Shown here one piece after another: positions 1-9,257 of a stretch of 64,000 nucleotides of DNA. Within the stretch, counting starts at the first letter, position 1. Each line of letters opens with the position of its first letter. The translations under genes were made by a program, and so were the position numbers. Source of the stretch: Desulfatitalea sp. BRH_c12 (GTDB lineage Bacteria; Desulfobacterota; Desulfobacteria; Desulfobacterales; Desulfosarcinaceae). The stretch covers positions 1 to 64,000 of the forward strand of contig LADR01000070.1 in assembly GCA_000961655.1 (NCBI GenBank), read 5' to 3'. Under the pieces are notes generated by a model. That model made no database searches. It was not told where the DNA came from and saw nothing but the letters and a program-made list of their open reading frames with translations.

Positions 1-220
1 GCCTTTGCAGGCGCCGAGCGCGGCGGTGCCGGCCGTGCCGGCAGATGATGCCCCACCCACGAAGCCGGACATTTCGGCGCAAGAAAGCGCTGTGGCGCCT
101 TCCCAGCCCGAGGGTGGCCCTGACGCGGCCGCGGCTGAGACGGTGAATGGTGTGCCAACGGCTTCAGAGCCATCGATTTCATCCACACCACAGCCCACTT
201 CGGAAGGAAAACACCAGTGA
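1..220 (+). CDS. C-terminal tail of a Pro/Ala-rich protein (5' partial)
   Basis: The reading frame is open from the first bases of the window, so this is probably the tail of a longer gene that begins upstream. The visible residues are low-complexity, rich in Pro, Ala, Ser and Glu, with no recognisable domain, as in disordered tails or linkers. Its TGA stop overlaps the GTG start of the bactofilin gene (GTGA at 217-220), so the two are probably cotranscribed and translationally coupled. A cell-envelope or cytoskeleton role is suggested only by that neighbour. The TTG at position 5 is an internal Leu codon if the gene continues upstream. Confidence 0.55.
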   Translation, partial: PLQAPSAAVPAVPADDAPPTKPDISAQESAVAPSQPEGGPDAAAAETVNGVPTASEPSISSTPQPTSEGKHQ

Positions 221-552
221 AGAGTGACGAAAATAAGATTTCCATCATCGATGCCGGGTTCACCGTAGAAGGCATGGTGGTCGGAAAAGGCCGGCTGGTC
301 ATCAAAGGGACCGTCAAGGGATCGGTCAATGGGGACAATGTGGTGATCGCCGAGCAGGGAGCGGTTTATGCCGATGCGCACGCCACCGCGATCACCATTG
401 GCGGGATTTTTGACGGACAGATCGAGGTGGAAAAGGAATTGACTGTTCTTTCGACCGGCAAATGTTCGGGACAGGTAAAATGCAAGGATCTGGTCGTGGA
501 AGCCGGTGGCATCCTGAACGCGTCCGTGGTGTGCGTATCATCGAAGCATTAA
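217..552 (+). CDS. Bactofilin family cytoskeletal protein
   Basis: A 111-residue protein matching bactofilin (DUF583). Short beta-strand repeats with regularly spaced Gly and Val (for example VVGKGRLVIKGTVKGSV) are expected to build the right-handed beta-helix that polymerises into filaments without nucleotide. Known bactofilins scaffold peptidoglycan enzymes, DNA-segregation proteins or polar structures. The length is typical of a minimal bactofilin with short unstructured ends (about residues 1-12 and 103-111). The GTG start overlaps the stop of the upstream Pro/Ala-rich gene. The family assignment is good; the specific cellular job cannot be read from sequence. Confidence 0.85.
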   Translation: MKSDENKISIIDAGFTVEGMVVGKGRLVIKGTVKGSVNGDNVVIAEQGAVYADAHATAITIGGIFDGQIEVEKELTVLSTGKCSGQVKCKDLVVEAGGILNASVVCVSSKH

Positions 553-613
553 AAATGGATACATGCTTTCTGGGATGCTGACCATCACCCGGTTCGATCA
601 CTTTTGTCAGCCA

Positions 614-1378
614 TCAGTCAGAAAAACAGGAAAATCCGGCAATCACTGGATAGTGATCGGAGGGGTACCGTTCCGCGAACCGCCGGGTGATCACGCAGGC
701 GTGCTCCACGATGAGTTTTCCCCGGTAAAGAATCCAATCGATGGCGGCCCCACCGTTTATTCCGGTGAACTTGTGATGCGTGCCGATGAAGGGTGGGCTG
801 AAGGCATTGCAGAAGGTCGGGCATCCGTCGTTTTTTGCGGTGGTGAACTCCGCAAAGCACCCGCTGTCGGGAGTGCTGTTGAAATCGCCCATGATCACGA
901 TAGGACCCACTGCGGTATGTTTTCGCAGTCGCTCACGAATCAGTCGGGCGCTGCGTATTTGCACCTCGGCGTCAAAATCGAAATGCGTATTCACCAAAAC
1001 CGTTTGGCAGTAGTCATTGTCGAATATGCCCATGGTGCACTGGCGCGGCCAATGGCTGCCTTCAAAACGGCTGGGAATATCGGGGGTGGCGCTTAGGTAA
1101 AAATGCTCCTGGTGAACACAGCGCCAGCGTTTATGGTAAAATAAAAGGTTGTTCTGCCAGCGCTCAGGGGCTGATGGCCTCTGTCCAATATAACAGTAGT
1201 CCGGCAACAGGTGAGCGAGATAGGTGGCTTGAAAATCGTTGACCTCCTGAAATGCATAAAAATCTCTTGGGAACTCGGCCAGGAGGGGCTCATAGGCGCA
1301 GCGCCGATGAACCCAGTTGTTAGGACCATCTTCGGCAAACCCGAAGCGAAGATTCAGACTCATGACTGAAAAAGACAT
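614..1378 (-). CDS. Endonuclease/exonuclease/phosphatase (EEP) family protein
   Basis: A 254-residue protein with the EEP-superfamily signature: an N-terminal SLNLRFG strand, catalytic Glu in AFQEVN, NTHFDFD, the metal and base residues in MGDFNSTPD, and the C-terminal DW...SDHYPV motif. These place the Asp/His/Glu phosphodiesterase site in order. Members include AP endonucleases, DNases and lipid or nucleotide phosphatases; the substrate here is unknown and no signal peptide is seen. I chose the ATG at 1378 because AAGGGG lies about 9 nt upstream. A GTG at 1405 adds nine residues, and the strong AGGAGGTG near 1431-1438 is 25 nt from that GTG, too far to serve it. It stands alone, convergent with bactofilin. 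Confidence 0.8.
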   Translation of the reverse strand: MSFSVMSLNLRFGFAEDGPNNWVHRRCAYEPLLAEFPRDFYAFQEVNDFQATYLAHLLPDYCYIGQRPSAPERWQNNLLFYHKRWRCVHQEHFYLSATPDIPSRFEGSHWPRQCTMGIFDNDYCQTVLVNTHFDFDAEVQIRSARLIRERLRKHTAVGPIVIMGDFNSTPDSGCFAEFTTAKNDGCPTFCNAFSPPFIGTHHKFTGINGGAAIDWILYRGKLIVEHACVITRRFAERYPSDHYPVIAGFSCFSD

Positions 1379-1405
1379 GACGCGGTGCCCCTTGTTACGA
1401 TTCAC

Positions 1406-1712
1406 GATGGAAGATGATTTCTAAACGGGTCACCTCCTTTCGTCAAGCTTGATGAAGCGAGAAACGATTCATTTGTGACAGAAAACAGTGCGGCCCAGAG
1501 GCAAGGTGCTACCACATGAAGCATTCAATGCTCTGCGAGCGAAACGCCGGTTTTGTTTTTACATGGTGTTGGTCGCCTTTCGGGATGGCCGGACGCGGTA
1601 ATCCGGCTCGTTCAACGACCCGAGAACGTAACCAATAACGAAATTTAACTTGACTTGTCTATAAAATTCAATTAGGAAAGCTGGATTCTGAAACAAGATC
1701 AGGAGCGAAACA
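1406..1712. other. Intergenic region upstream of rplM-rpsI
   Basis: This divergent gap holds the upstream regions of the EEP gene (-) and rplM (+). The last 70 bases are AT-rich and include a TTGACT at 1650-1655 and a TATAAA at 1660-1665, but their spacing is too short for them to act together, so no promoter is called. No ORF, RNA gene or repeat is recognised. Confidence 0.4.
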
Positions 1713-2147
1713 GTGAAAAAGTATACGTACAGTGCCAAACCGTCCGATAATCCGAATCATTGGTGGGTCGTCAATGCCGACGGCGCGATACTGGGGCGCT
1801 TGGCATCCCATATCGCCGCACGTTTGCGAGGTAAATACAATACCGCATTTACACCGCATGTGGATACCGGCGACTCGGTGATCGTCATCAACGCTGAGAA
1901 GATCAAACTGACCGGTCGCAAGTTGGAGCAGAAGGTCTACTATCGACACAGCGGTTACATTGGCGGTCTCAGGTCGATCACCGCCCGCAAACTGCTTGAG
2001 AAGAGGCCCGAAGATCTGATCCGCATCGCGGTAAAAGGCATGCTGCCAAAAAACAGTCTGGGGCGCCAGTTGTGCAAAAAATTGAAGGTGTATGCTGGTA
2101 GCGAGCACCCGCACGACGCTCAACAACCCGAAACGATGAAACTTTAA
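1713..2147 (+). CDS. rplM: 50S ribosomal protein L13
   Basis: A 144-residue homolog of L13/uL13, an early-assembly protein of the large subunit. Family features include [19 protein letters not shown] near the N-terminus, [26 protein letters not shown] in the centre, and [14 protein letters not shown] followed by the [18 protein letters not shown] tail. The start is GTG. The gene lies 33 nt upstream of rpsI, the near-universal L13-S9 operon order. In E. coli the operon is controlled by L13 binding its own leader; I did not identify such a structure here. Confidence 0.98.
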   Translation: MKKYTYSAKPSDNPNHWWVVNADGAILGRLASHIAARLRGKYNTAFTPHVDTGDSVIVINAEKIKLTGRKLEQKVYYRHSGYIGGLRSITARKLLEKRPEDLIRIAVKGMLPKNSLGRQLCKKLKVYAGSEHPHDAQQPETMKL

Positions 2148-2180
2148 TATATACGATTGGAAGTCGGGGACAAATATTTT

Positions 2181-2576
2181 ATGGCACAGGAAACAGTTTA
2201 TTACGCAACGGGAAAACGCAAGAATGCGATCGCCAGAACCTGGATTACGCCGGGCAAGGGGGATATCAGCATAAACGGACGTACTCTGGAAGATTATTTC
2301 CGGGTATACACCGCTAAAACCATCATTACCCAGCCGCTGATGCTGACCAATAACCGCGACAAATTCGATATTAAGATCAGAGTTCTGGGCGGCGGCATAA
2401 TCGGTCAGGCAGGTGCGATCCGTCACAGCATCACCAAAGCCCTGATGGATTTCGATGCAGATCTGCGTACAGTTTTGAAGAAAGCCGGTTTTGTACGTCG
2501 CGACCCACGTGAAAAAGAACGTAAAAAGTACGGACAGAAGGGCGCGCGCGCGCGTTTCCAATTCTCCAAGCGCTAA
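2181..2576 (+). CDS. rpsI: 30S ribosomal protein S9
   Basis: S9/uS9, 131 residues from the ATG at 2181. An upstream in-frame start at 2157 would add eight residues that do not belong to the family. Hallmarks are [15 protein letters not shown] at the N-terminus, [19 protein letters not shown] in the middle, and the C-terminal basic tail ending FSKR, which reaches the P-site tRNA in the small subunit. It is the second gene of the rplM-rpsI operon and is followed directly by a strong terminator at 2603-2631. Confidence 0.98.
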   Translation: MAQETVYYATGKRKNAIARTWITPGKGDISINGRTLEDYFRVYTAKTIITQPLMLTNNRDKFDIKIRVLGGGIIGQAGAIRHSITKALMDFDADLRTVLKKAGFVRRDPREKERKKYGQKGARARFQFSKR

Positions 2577-2602
2577 TAAGGCTTCGCAACGACCGAACAC
2601 GA

Positions 2603-2631
2603 GGGAATCGGTTTTATACCGGTTCCCTTTT
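2603..2631 (+). terminator. Rho-independent terminator after rplM-rpsI
   Basis: A 9-bp stem (GGGAATCGG at 2603-2611 with CCGGTTCCC at 2619-2627, one G-T wobble) with a 7-nt loop and a TTTT tail. It lies 27 bases past the rpsI stop. It sits between convergent units and may also stop leftward transcripts from the transporter operon. Confidence 0.8.
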
Positions 2632-2707
2632 CGTATTTCGGCGATCTGACCAGACGTTTTGCATGGGAATCGTCATTTTTGAACCCCGCCTCAATGAAGG
2701 CATCTTT

Positions 2708-3646
2708 TTACCTTTGTGTACGCACCCAATGCCCGGCTTCGACCTCCACCATCGTTGTTCCTTCCGCATACGCCGTTTCAGATAATTCTCCGCCTGGCGC
2801 TTCGCTCGCGACCACATCGCTGACGGTCCTGAATTCTTCCTTGAGCGGCGCCGTCGCTGAAAGCAACTTCAACGTGTAGGGATGGCGAGGGTTGTCGAAA
2901 AGCGCGGTTGCCGGCGCCGATTCCATGATGCGTCCGCGATACATCACGCAAACATGATCACATATATAGCTGACGACATTGAGATCGTGGGAGATGAAGA
3001 GATAGCTGAGGCCCAGTTCGTCCTGAAGATCCTTGAGCAAGTTGATGATCTGGGCCTGTATGGACACATCCAATGCAGAAATGGGTTCGTCGCAAAGAAT
3101 CAGGCGCGGCGACACACTCAGCGCCCTGGCGATGCCGACGCGCTGACGCTGGCCGCCGCTGAATTCATGGGGATAACGGTCGGCACTGGCGCTGGGCATG
3201 CCCACCATATCCAGGAGGCGTTCGATGCGGCGGCGTTGATCCGTTTTGGCGGTGATACCGGAAATGCGAACGCCTTCGGCAATGGACTGGGCCACCGTCA
3301 TTCGGGGATTGAGCGAACTGTATGGGTCTTGAAAGATCATCTGGATCTTTTTACGCAAAGGCTTGAAAGCGCGTTCATTCAAGTCCGTGATTTCCTGGCC
3401 GTCGAAACAGATGCGTCCGGCATCCGGATAAAGCAGGCGCAGAATCAATCGGGCGACAGTGGATTTGCCGCACCCGCTCTCACCGACCAGCCCCATGGTC
3501 TGGTGCGGTAATATGTCCAAGTCCACGCCATCGACAGCGCGAACTCCCGTGTCGGCCCGTTGAAAAAAGCCACGGCGTACCGCGAAATGTTTTTTTAGAT
3601 TACGTACCGTCAGGAGCGGTTTGCCGGTCGTCAAAGATTTTTCCAT
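2708..3646 (-). CDS. Oligopeptide/dipeptide ABC transporter ATPase (OppF-like)
   Basis: A 312-residue nucleotide-binding subunit of a peptide importer: Walker A GESGCGKST, Q-loop QDPYSSLNP, signature FSGGQRQR, Walker B LILCDEPISALD and switch His in FISHD. Energises import from the cytoplasmic face together with the OppD-like subunit. The longer frame up to 3787 is rejected: the ATG at 3646 has GGGAGGTG just upstream and starts in line with family members. It overlaps the end of the oppD-like gene by 16 nt. The C-terminus is acidic and lacks the Cys-rich oligopeptide-transporter tail, which is instead on the partner ATPase. It is last of five genes, so it is probably translated from a polycistronic mRNA. 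Confidence 0.92.
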   Translation of the reverse strand: MEKSLTTGKPLLTVRNLKKHFAVRRGFFQRADTGVRAVDGVDLDILPHQTMGLVGESGCGKSTVARLILRLLYPDAGRICFDGQEITDLNERAFKPLRKKIQMIFQDPYSSLNPRMTVAQSIAEGVRISGITAKTDQRRRIERLLDMVGMPSASADRYPHEFSGGQRQRVGIARALSVSPRLILCDEPISALDVSIQAQIINLLKDLQDELGLSYLFISHDLNVVSYICDHVCVMYRGRIMESAPATALFDNPRHPYTLKLLSATAPLKEEFRTVSDVVASEAPGGELSETAYAEGTTMVEVEAGHWVRTQR

Positions 3647-4653
3647 TCGCACCTCCCGCCAACTGTCCCCTCGGATTCGTACAGGATGGGACATCGGGCG
3701 CGATGTCCCTCGCCATAATCGCACAACGTTGGAAAAAAGCGCGCGCATTTCGGTTGCCGGTGTTGGCAGCGCGGATGAAACGGGCATCCAGTCGGTTTAT
3801 AGGCAGGGTGGGGCACGTTTCCCGGAATGCTGTACAACCGCTGGCCGCGCTTCTCCTTGCCGGGCAGCGAGTCCAACAAGGCCCGCGTATAGGGATGACG
3901 TGGGCTGCTGAAAATGTGGGAGGTGGTGCCCTGCTCGACGATCAAGCCCGCATACATCACGTAAACCCGGTCGGCAATGGCCGCAACGACGCCCAGATCG
4001 TGGGTGATGTACTGGATGGCCATTTGGCGTTTCTGCTGCAAACCTTGCAACAATTTCAAGATTTGGGCCTGCACGGTGACATCCAGCGCGGTCGTGGGTT
4101 CGTCGGCGATAATCAGGTCCGGCCCGCAGGCCAGCGCCATGGCGATCATGGCCCTTTGGCGTTGACCGCCGCTGAGTTGGTGCGGATAAGCATGCCTGCG
4201 TTTTTGCGGATCGGGAATGCCCACGTCCTGCAGTAGCTGGAGGGTGCGTTGCAGCGCTTCGTCTTCCGACAAAGTTTCGTGGGCTAATATGGCCTCATTG
4301 ATCTGATTGCCAATGGTGAAGACCGGATTCAGCGAAGACATGGGTTCCTGGAAAATCATGGCGATGTGGCGACCGCGTAACTTGCGCAACGCTTCTTCCG
4401 GCAGGTCCAGCAAAGATTGTCCCTTGAAGAATATCCGTCCGCCGGCGATTTTGCCTGGTGGTTGCGGCAGAAGCCCCATGATCGTCAGGGCGGTTATCGT
4501 TTTTCCGCATCCGGATTCACCTACGATGCACACTGTTTCCCGGCGGTGAATCGTAATATCAATACCGTCGACAGCCAGGGACACAGGGCCGTCCCCATGA
4601 AAATGAACCCGCAGATCTTCCACGGAGAGCACTGGTGTATCGTCTTGTGACAT
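3631..4653 (-). CDS. Oligopeptide/dipeptide ABC transporter ATPase (OppD-like)
   Basis: An ATPase subunit of about 340 residues: Walker A GESGCGKT, Q-loop QEPMSSLNP, signature LSGGQRQR, Walker B LIIADEPTTALD, and the C-terminal oligopeptide-transporter domain GCPFHPRCQHRQPKC, whose four cysteines bind an Fe-S cluster in some characterised homologs. Two starts are possible: ATG at 4665, overlapping the permease stop as TGATG, or ATG at 4653, which has GGGAG five nt upstream and is preferred here. It pairs with the OppF-like ATPase as the heterodimeric motor of the importer. Confidence 0.92.
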   Translation of the reverse strand: MSQDDTPVLSVEDLRVHFHGDGPVSLAVDGIDITIHRRETVCIVGESGCGKTITALTIMGLLPQPPGKIAGGRIFFKGQSLLDLPEEALRKLRGRHIAMIFQEPMSSLNPVFTIGNQINEAILAHETLSEDEALQRTLQLLQDVGIPDPQKRRHAYPHQLSGGQRQRAMIAMALACGPDLIIADEPTTALDVTVQAQILKLLQGLQQKRQMAIQYITHDLGVVAAIADRVYVMYAGLIVEQGTTSHIFSSPRHPYTRALLDSLPGKEKRGQRLYSIPGNVPHPAYKPTGCPFHPRCQHRQPKCARFFPTLCDYGEGHRARCPILYESEGTVGGRCEWKNL

Positions 4654-4664
4654 GATGGCTCCCA

Positions 4665-5837
4665 TCAGGTTCGTTTGCGCAATTTGGGATTTAAGATGTC
4701 GCGTAACCCTTCACCAAAAAGATTGAAGGCCAGTACGACCACTAGAATGACAATGCCCGGCGCAAACGTCAGCCATGGCGCATCGAAGATAAAATCCTTA
4801 CCGTCCGAGAGGATATTGCCCCAAGTCGCATGGGGGGGCGGAACACCGAATCCCAGGAAGCTAAGTCCCGCTTCGGTGAGCATGGCCGAAGCGATCCCCA
4901 AGGTGGCCGATACCAGCACAGGTGCCACCGCATTGGGCATGATGTGGCGGAAAATGATGCGCATGTCGCTAATGCCGAGTGCGCGCGCAGCGGCGACGAA
5001 GTCCTGTTCGCGCAACGACAGAAATTCGGCCCGCACAAAGCGGGTCGTTCCCATCCAACTGGTCAGTCCGATTACGACCATGATGTTGTACAAACTGGGC
5101 GGCAGCAGGGCCACGACCGTCAGGATCAGAAAGAAAGAAGGAAAGCACAGCATGATATCCACCAAACGCATGATCAACGTATCTACGCTCATGATCGGCC
5201 GCGAAAGCCACCGCAGTGCGTCCGGTGTTGCGCTCTTTTTCGAACCGCCGGCATAGCGCCGGTAAAGTAGCCAGCCGGCCGCGCCGCCAATGGCCAGAAA
5301 GACCGCACCCGGCCAGGCGTGCGTTGCTGCCAGCCAGAGTGCGACGCCTGCAATCAGAACCATCACGATCTGAATAACCTGGATATATTCCTGGCCATAA
5401 TATCCGGAAAGGCCGCCCAGGAAAATGCCGATGGCCACTGCGATGGCGACAGCGACAAATCCGACAGTCAGTGACACCCAGGCGCCCTGCAGCATGCGCG
5501 CGAAAACATCGCGTCCCAAATCGTCGGTGCCCAGCAGGTAAATGCCCAATTCCGGTACTTCGGCCGGTTGCAGGGTTTCCAGATTGGGCCGGGCCAAAGG
5601 CGGCCGCAGCTTTTCCTGCAGGCGAATCTGGGCCGGATCGAGGATCGGAGCGTCGCCCGACGTCAGGAGCATGCCGGTCAATGCGATTCCGAAAAAAAAC
5701 ATGAAAATGACCAGACCGATCAACGCCATGCTGTTTTGGCGCAGTAACCGCCACGTCTCACGCCAGGGTGACAATGAAGGGGGCATGTAGGCGTCATCGA
5801 CAATGGTTTCCTGAGCGTGATTGGGACGGGTTTCCAT
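4665..5837 (-). CDS. Peptide ABC transporter permease (OppC-like) with extra membrane insert
   Basis: The inner-membrane permease, 390 residues against about 300 for typical OppC/DppC. The N-terminal cytoplasmic segment, the GTDDLGRDVFARMLQGAWVSL motif region, the EAA loop (ALGISDMRIIFRHIMPN) and the conserved C-terminal AGLSFLGFGVPPP stretch are present. Between the second core helix and VDIMLCFPSFFLIL lies an insert (about residues 155-215) with two hydrophobic segments and a Lys/Arg-rich loop, apparently an extra helical hairpin. The ATG at 5837 overlaps the OppB-like stop (TAATG), indicating translational coupling. The insert's function is unknown. Confidence 0.9.
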   Translation of the reverse strand: METRPNHAQETIVDDAYMPPSLSPWRETWRLLRQNSMALIGLVIFMFFFGIALTGMLLTSGDAPILDPAQIRLQEKLRPPLARPNLETLQPAEVPELGIYLLGTDDLGRDVFARMLQGAWVSLTVGFVAVAIAVAIGIFLGGLSGYYGQEYIQVIQIVMVLIAGVALWLAATHAWPGAVFLAIGGAAGWLLYRRYAGGSKKSATPDALRWLSRPIMSVDTLIMRLVDIMLCFPSFFLILTVVALLPPSLYNIMVVIGLTSWMGTTRFVRAEFLSLREQDFVAAARALGISDMRIIFRHIMPNAVAPVLVSATLGIASAMLTEAGLSFLGFGVPPPHATWGNILSDGKDFIFDAPWLTFAPGIVILVVVLAFNLFGEGLRDILNPKLRKRT

Positions 5838-6796
5838 TATAGTCTGATCCTCGGATCGACCAGCATGTAAAGCAGGTCGGAAATCAATGTGCCTAGCAGC
5901 ACCAGCACGGCAGTGATAAAATTAAGGGTCAAGATCACGGGGTAGTCCCGGGCAAGAATTGCCTCATAGGCCATGCGTCCCATACCCGGCCAAGAGAAGA
6001 TCGATTCGATGATCACCGAGCCGCCGATCAGGCCCGGCAGGATCAGGCCGAACATGGTGACAAACGGCAGCAGCGCATTGCGCAAGGCATGGTGGTAATA
6101 CACACGCTCCGGGGCGAGTCCCTTGGCACGCGCGGTGCGCACATAATCCTGGCCGATGATCTCCAGCATCTGGCTGCGCACATACCGGGAAAGCACCGCG
6201 ATACCCCCGGTGGCTCCCAGGAACGAAGGCAGAACCAGGTGCCAGATGCGGTCCATGATCTGTACGATTTTGGACTCGGATGTGACGCCGAAGCTTTCCA
6301 TTCCAATGACCGGTACGTGCAATTCGGTGACCACCAGAATGATCAGAATGTAGGCGAAAAAGAAGCCGGGTATGGAGATGAGCAAATAGGCCAGAAAGGT
6401 CATGCTTTTATCATAAGGGCCATCGCGTTGAATAGCCGAGCGGATGCCGACCGGAAAAGAAAAAGTCCAGGTGAGGAGGGTGCCAACGATGAACAGGGGC
6501 AGGCTGTTCAGGAAGCGATCCCATATTTTGCCCAACACAGGCAGATTGTCGCGCCAGGATACGGTTTTGCCCGTAAACAGGTCTCGGTAAAAAAGCAGGT
6601 ACTGAATGTGCAAAGGCCTGTCCAGGTGGAACTCCTTGCGCATGCGCTCGACGATTTCAGGTGTGAATTTCGGGTTGAGCGGGTCGATCTGGCTGGGTTC
6701 GCCGGGAGCCAGATGAATGATTAAGAAAGAGACCACTGAAACAAAAAAAAGTGTAATCGTTTTCTGGATCACGCTGCGGCCGAGAAATGACAGCAT
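5837..6796 (-). CDS. Peptide ABC transporter permease (OppB-like)
   Basis: A 319-residue inner-membrane permease of the OppB/DppB type: an N-terminal anchor helix with the IIHLAPGEPSQID motif, a periplasmic loop, five further hydrophobic segments, the cytoplasmic EAA loop RTARAKGLAPERVYYHHALRN and a C-terminal LVDPRIRL end. It forms the translocation pore with the OppC-like subunit. It lies about 95 nt downstream of the binding-protein gene and overlaps the next permease gene by a few bases, so one transcript probably covers all five transporter genes. Confidence 0.93.
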   Translation of the reverse strand: MLSFLGRSVIQKTITLFFVSVVSFLIIHLAPGEPSQIDPLNPKFTPEIVERMRKEFHLDRPLHIQYLLFYRDLFTGKTVSWRDNLPVLGKIWDRFLNSLPLFIVGTLLTWTFSFPVGIRSAIQRDGPYDKSMTFLAYLLISIPGFFFAYILIILVVTELHVPVIGMESFGVTSESKIVQIMDRIWHLVLPSFLGATGGIAVLSRYVRSQMLEIIGQDYVRTARAKGLAPERVYYHHALRNALLPFVTMFGLILPGLIGGSVIIESIFSWPGMGRMAYEAILARDYPVILTLNFITAVLVLLGTLISDLLYMLVDPRIRL

Positions 6797-6891
6797 CGAT
6801 GCTTCCTTCCCTAAACCGGCTTTGCCGGGGCTGATGGTATTCTGTCGCTTTTATCTGCCATGTGCACACTGTCCATTTCTGTTAAGGGCCG

Positions 6892-9000
6892 CTACGGTGC
6901 GAGTGCCGGGGCCTGGGGAAGCTTAATCCATTGATTGAAATTGAAGGTGTAAGTCCCTAATTTAGTGGGTTCGATCAGTTTATAAACTACGCTGCCATCG
7001 GCTGCGGTGAGTTGTCGTACAATACGGCGGTCCAGCAAAGCGGTCCACCGATTGACGAACAAGAAGGTATACGGTTGCTCGTCGGCAATAATTTCGTGCA
7101 GGCGATGAGAGTAGGCCACCTGCGTGGGATGATCGTATTCGCGCCGAATTTTTAGAATCAGATCATCCGCTTCGGCATTGCGAAATCCTACAAAATTGAG
7201 CTGAAAGGGGTTGCTCTGGCTCGAATGCCAAATTTGAAAAAGGTCCGGTTCGATGCCCATCGACCAAGCCAGCACCACGGCATCGAAATCGAGCTGGTTT
7301 ACCCGTTTTTGGATAAATACCGACCACTCTAAGAGGTCGGTCTCCACCTGGATGCCGATTTTTTTCCACGCATCCTGCGCGATGGCCAGAATGGCTTTAC
7401 GAATGGGGTTGCCGTTGTTGGTGATCAAGGTAAAGGCCAGTCGCCGACCCTCTTTTTGCAAAAATCCATCTTTGCCGCGAACCCAACCGGCTTCGGCCAA
7501 CAGATCCACGGCCGCTTCAGGATCATAGGGGAGTGGCGCAATCGCGTGGTTGTAGTAATCGGTTTGTTTGACAAATGGCCCGGTAATCGGTTCGGCCTGA
7601 CCGTATAGAACATACTCCATGATTTTATGCTTGTCGATTGCCATCCCCAACGCACGGCGCACTCTGGGATCATCAAATGGGGGGCGTCTTGAGTTGTACC
7701 CGATGTAAGAGTAGCCAAAGGCGGTACCGGAAAAACTCTGAAAGCGTTCGTCCTGCTTCAAACGTGCCACCTGGTGCGGCAGCACGCTGTAATCATCGAT
7801 CGTGCCGGCGTAAAACTCCATTTCCTGGGTGAGCGGGTCGGGAATGATGCGCATCACATATTGTTGATAATTGGGCGGGCCCTCCCAGTAGCCGTCGAAA
7901 CGGTTTAACCGGATATACTGATCCGAGCGCCATTCGCCGAACTTGAATGGCCCGCTTCCGATGGGGTGACGGCTGAAGGTGCTCTGGCGCATGGTGAAGG
8001 TTTCAGGGGCTTGACCTCTCTTGCGGGCCTCGGCCTCGAGAGCCTGGGCATCGAGCAGATGTTTTGGCAGAATACCCATGGCCCAAGTCCCCAGAGCCGG
8101 CGAATAGAGCCGTTTGTAGATGATGCGTACGGTCAGGGGATCGACCACCTCTACCGATTGCACCGGCTCGTAATCCGGGATGCGTGGCGAGAGATTTTTG
8201 GGATTCACAATGGATTGATAGGTAAATTGCACATCTTCGGCGGTCACCGGTTGGCCGTCATGGAACATAACACCCGGACGCAAGTAGAACTCGATGATCG
8301 GATTGTGCGTTGTCGGGGACAGTACTTGGCCGGCCAGAGCGGTCAAACGGGAGCTTTCTATGTCGCTTTGCGCATGGACATAATCCGCTGGATTGAAATC
8401 TGCAAAGTAGTCCTTGCCCAAAAGGGGCGCAAGCTTTTCAAAGAGGAGTTGATCGACCTTGTCGAGTGTCAATCGAATTTGGGCCGGCGTCTGGATTTGC
8501 ACGGCAATAGTGTGTTCAATGCCGTCTTCCGAGAGGGTAATGTTCTGGGGTATCGTTTTAGACGCAATAAGGTCGATCGCTTTTACATGCTCCCAATCGG
8601 GTCCGGTCATGGCTTCTTTCAGGCGGGCGACCAGAGAGCCGGCATCCACTTGGCCCCAGCGCGCAGTGGGGGCCTGTTCGCGCAAGAAAAAGTAGGCGTG
8701 CTCGTAGATACGCCAACTGTGCGCCACACGACCTCGGAAACTCAGGTCTTCATTGCGATCGATCAATCCTTCGAACACCAGGCCTTCAATCTGACTGCTG
8801 GCGCTGTCCGCTGAAAGGATCGGGTTGAGGATGGTTGCATCGCCGATGGTGGCGGTCAGATACTGTTTGAGACGATCCGGATTGCCTCGGGTCTGGTCCT
8901 CGTATGTGGGGACCCAGAAATAGGAGAGCAAAAGAATCACGGTAATGATTGCCGGCGCGGCGATTAAGAAACGTCGAATGTTCATAATAATGCCGATCAT
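6892..9000 (-). CDS. Peptide-binding protein of ABC transporter (SBP family 5)
   Basis: A 702-residue family-5 solute-binding protein, larger than the usual 500-600. An N-terminal hydrophobic segment (about residues 10-30) serves as signal peptide or membrane anchor; no lipobox Cys is seen. Family motifs include FYLRPGVMFHDGQPVTAEDV, the central GSGPFKFGEW and VRRALGMAIDKHKI. It should capture peptides in the periplasm for the downstream permeases. Two ATG starts (9000 and 8985) are possible; neither has a clear ribosome site. It is first in the five-gene operon, which starts beside the repeat-filled gap at 9001-9504. Confidence 0.88.
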   Translation of the reverse strand: MIGIIMNIRRFLIAAPAIITVILLLSYFWVPTYEDQTRGNPDRLKQYLTATIGDATILNPILSADSASSQIEGLVFEGLIDRNEDLSFRGRVAHSWRIYEHAYFFLREQAPTARWGQVDAGSLVARLKEAMTGPDWEHVKAIDLIASKTIPQNITLSEDGIEHTIAVQIQTPAQIRLTLDKVDQLLFEKLAPLLGKDYFADFNPADYVHAQSDIESSRLTALAGQVLSPTTHNPIIEFYLRPGVMFHDGQPVTAEDVQFTYQSIVNPKNLSPRIPDYEPVQSVEVVDPLTVRIIYKRLYSPALGTWAMGILPKHLLDAQALEAEARKRGQAPETFTMRQSTFSRHPIGSGPFKFGEWRSDQYIRLNRFDGYWEGPPNYQQYVMRIIPDPLTQEMEFYAGTIDDYSVLPHQVARLKQDERFQSFSGTAFGYSYIGYNSRRPPFDDPRVRRALGMAIDKHKIMEYVLYGQAEPITGPFVKQTDYYNHAIAPLPYDPEAAVDLLAEAGWVRGKDGFLQKEGRRLAFTLITNNGNPIRKAILAIAQDAWKKIGIQVETDLLEWSVFIQKRVNQLDFDAVVLAWSMGIEPDLFQIWHSSQSNPFQLNFVGFRNAEADDLILKIRREYDHPTQVAYSHRLHEIIADEQPYTFLFVNRWTALLDRRIVRQLTAADGSVVYKLIEPTKLGTYTFNFNQWIKLPQAPALAP

Positions 9001-9178
9001 CGGAAGCTGCGATGACGTGTCGTTTGATTCATCTGAATAGAATAAGATGTAAAATCAATCTATAACATCCGTTTCAATCTAAGCGCAAAGTGTAAATTGT
9101 AAAGTAACGGTGTATCCTATCGCCTGGATGTCGTCAGATCCAGAATCCGGTAAACCGCAGTTGCAACATTGCGTCTGA

Positions 9179-9251
9179 TTCAACTTGCGGGTTCCAAACG
9201 CCGGTGATCCGGGCGTGTTGTCCGCGCCACACGCCATTTCGCTCAAGTGAG
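9179..9251 (-). repeat. 73-bp dispersed repeat, copy 1
   Basis: Read on the minus strand, this 73-bp segment matches 57876-57948 at 70 of 73 positions by direct comparison. Its ends are weakly inverted (CTCACTTGAGCG against TTCAACTTGCGG), and the interior is GC-rich and partly self-complementary. It carries no ORF. It resembles a small non-autonomous mobile or REP-type element. Confidence 0.75.
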
Positions 9252-9257
9252 ATTAAA

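Noticed and set aside
1650-1665. TTGACT and TATAAA as a promoter for rplM
   Set aside because: Only 4 nt separate the two boxes, which cannot form a sigma-70 promoter.
1668-2600. 310-codon minus-strand open frame
   Set aside because: Entirely antisense to rplM and rpsI, no family-like sequence.
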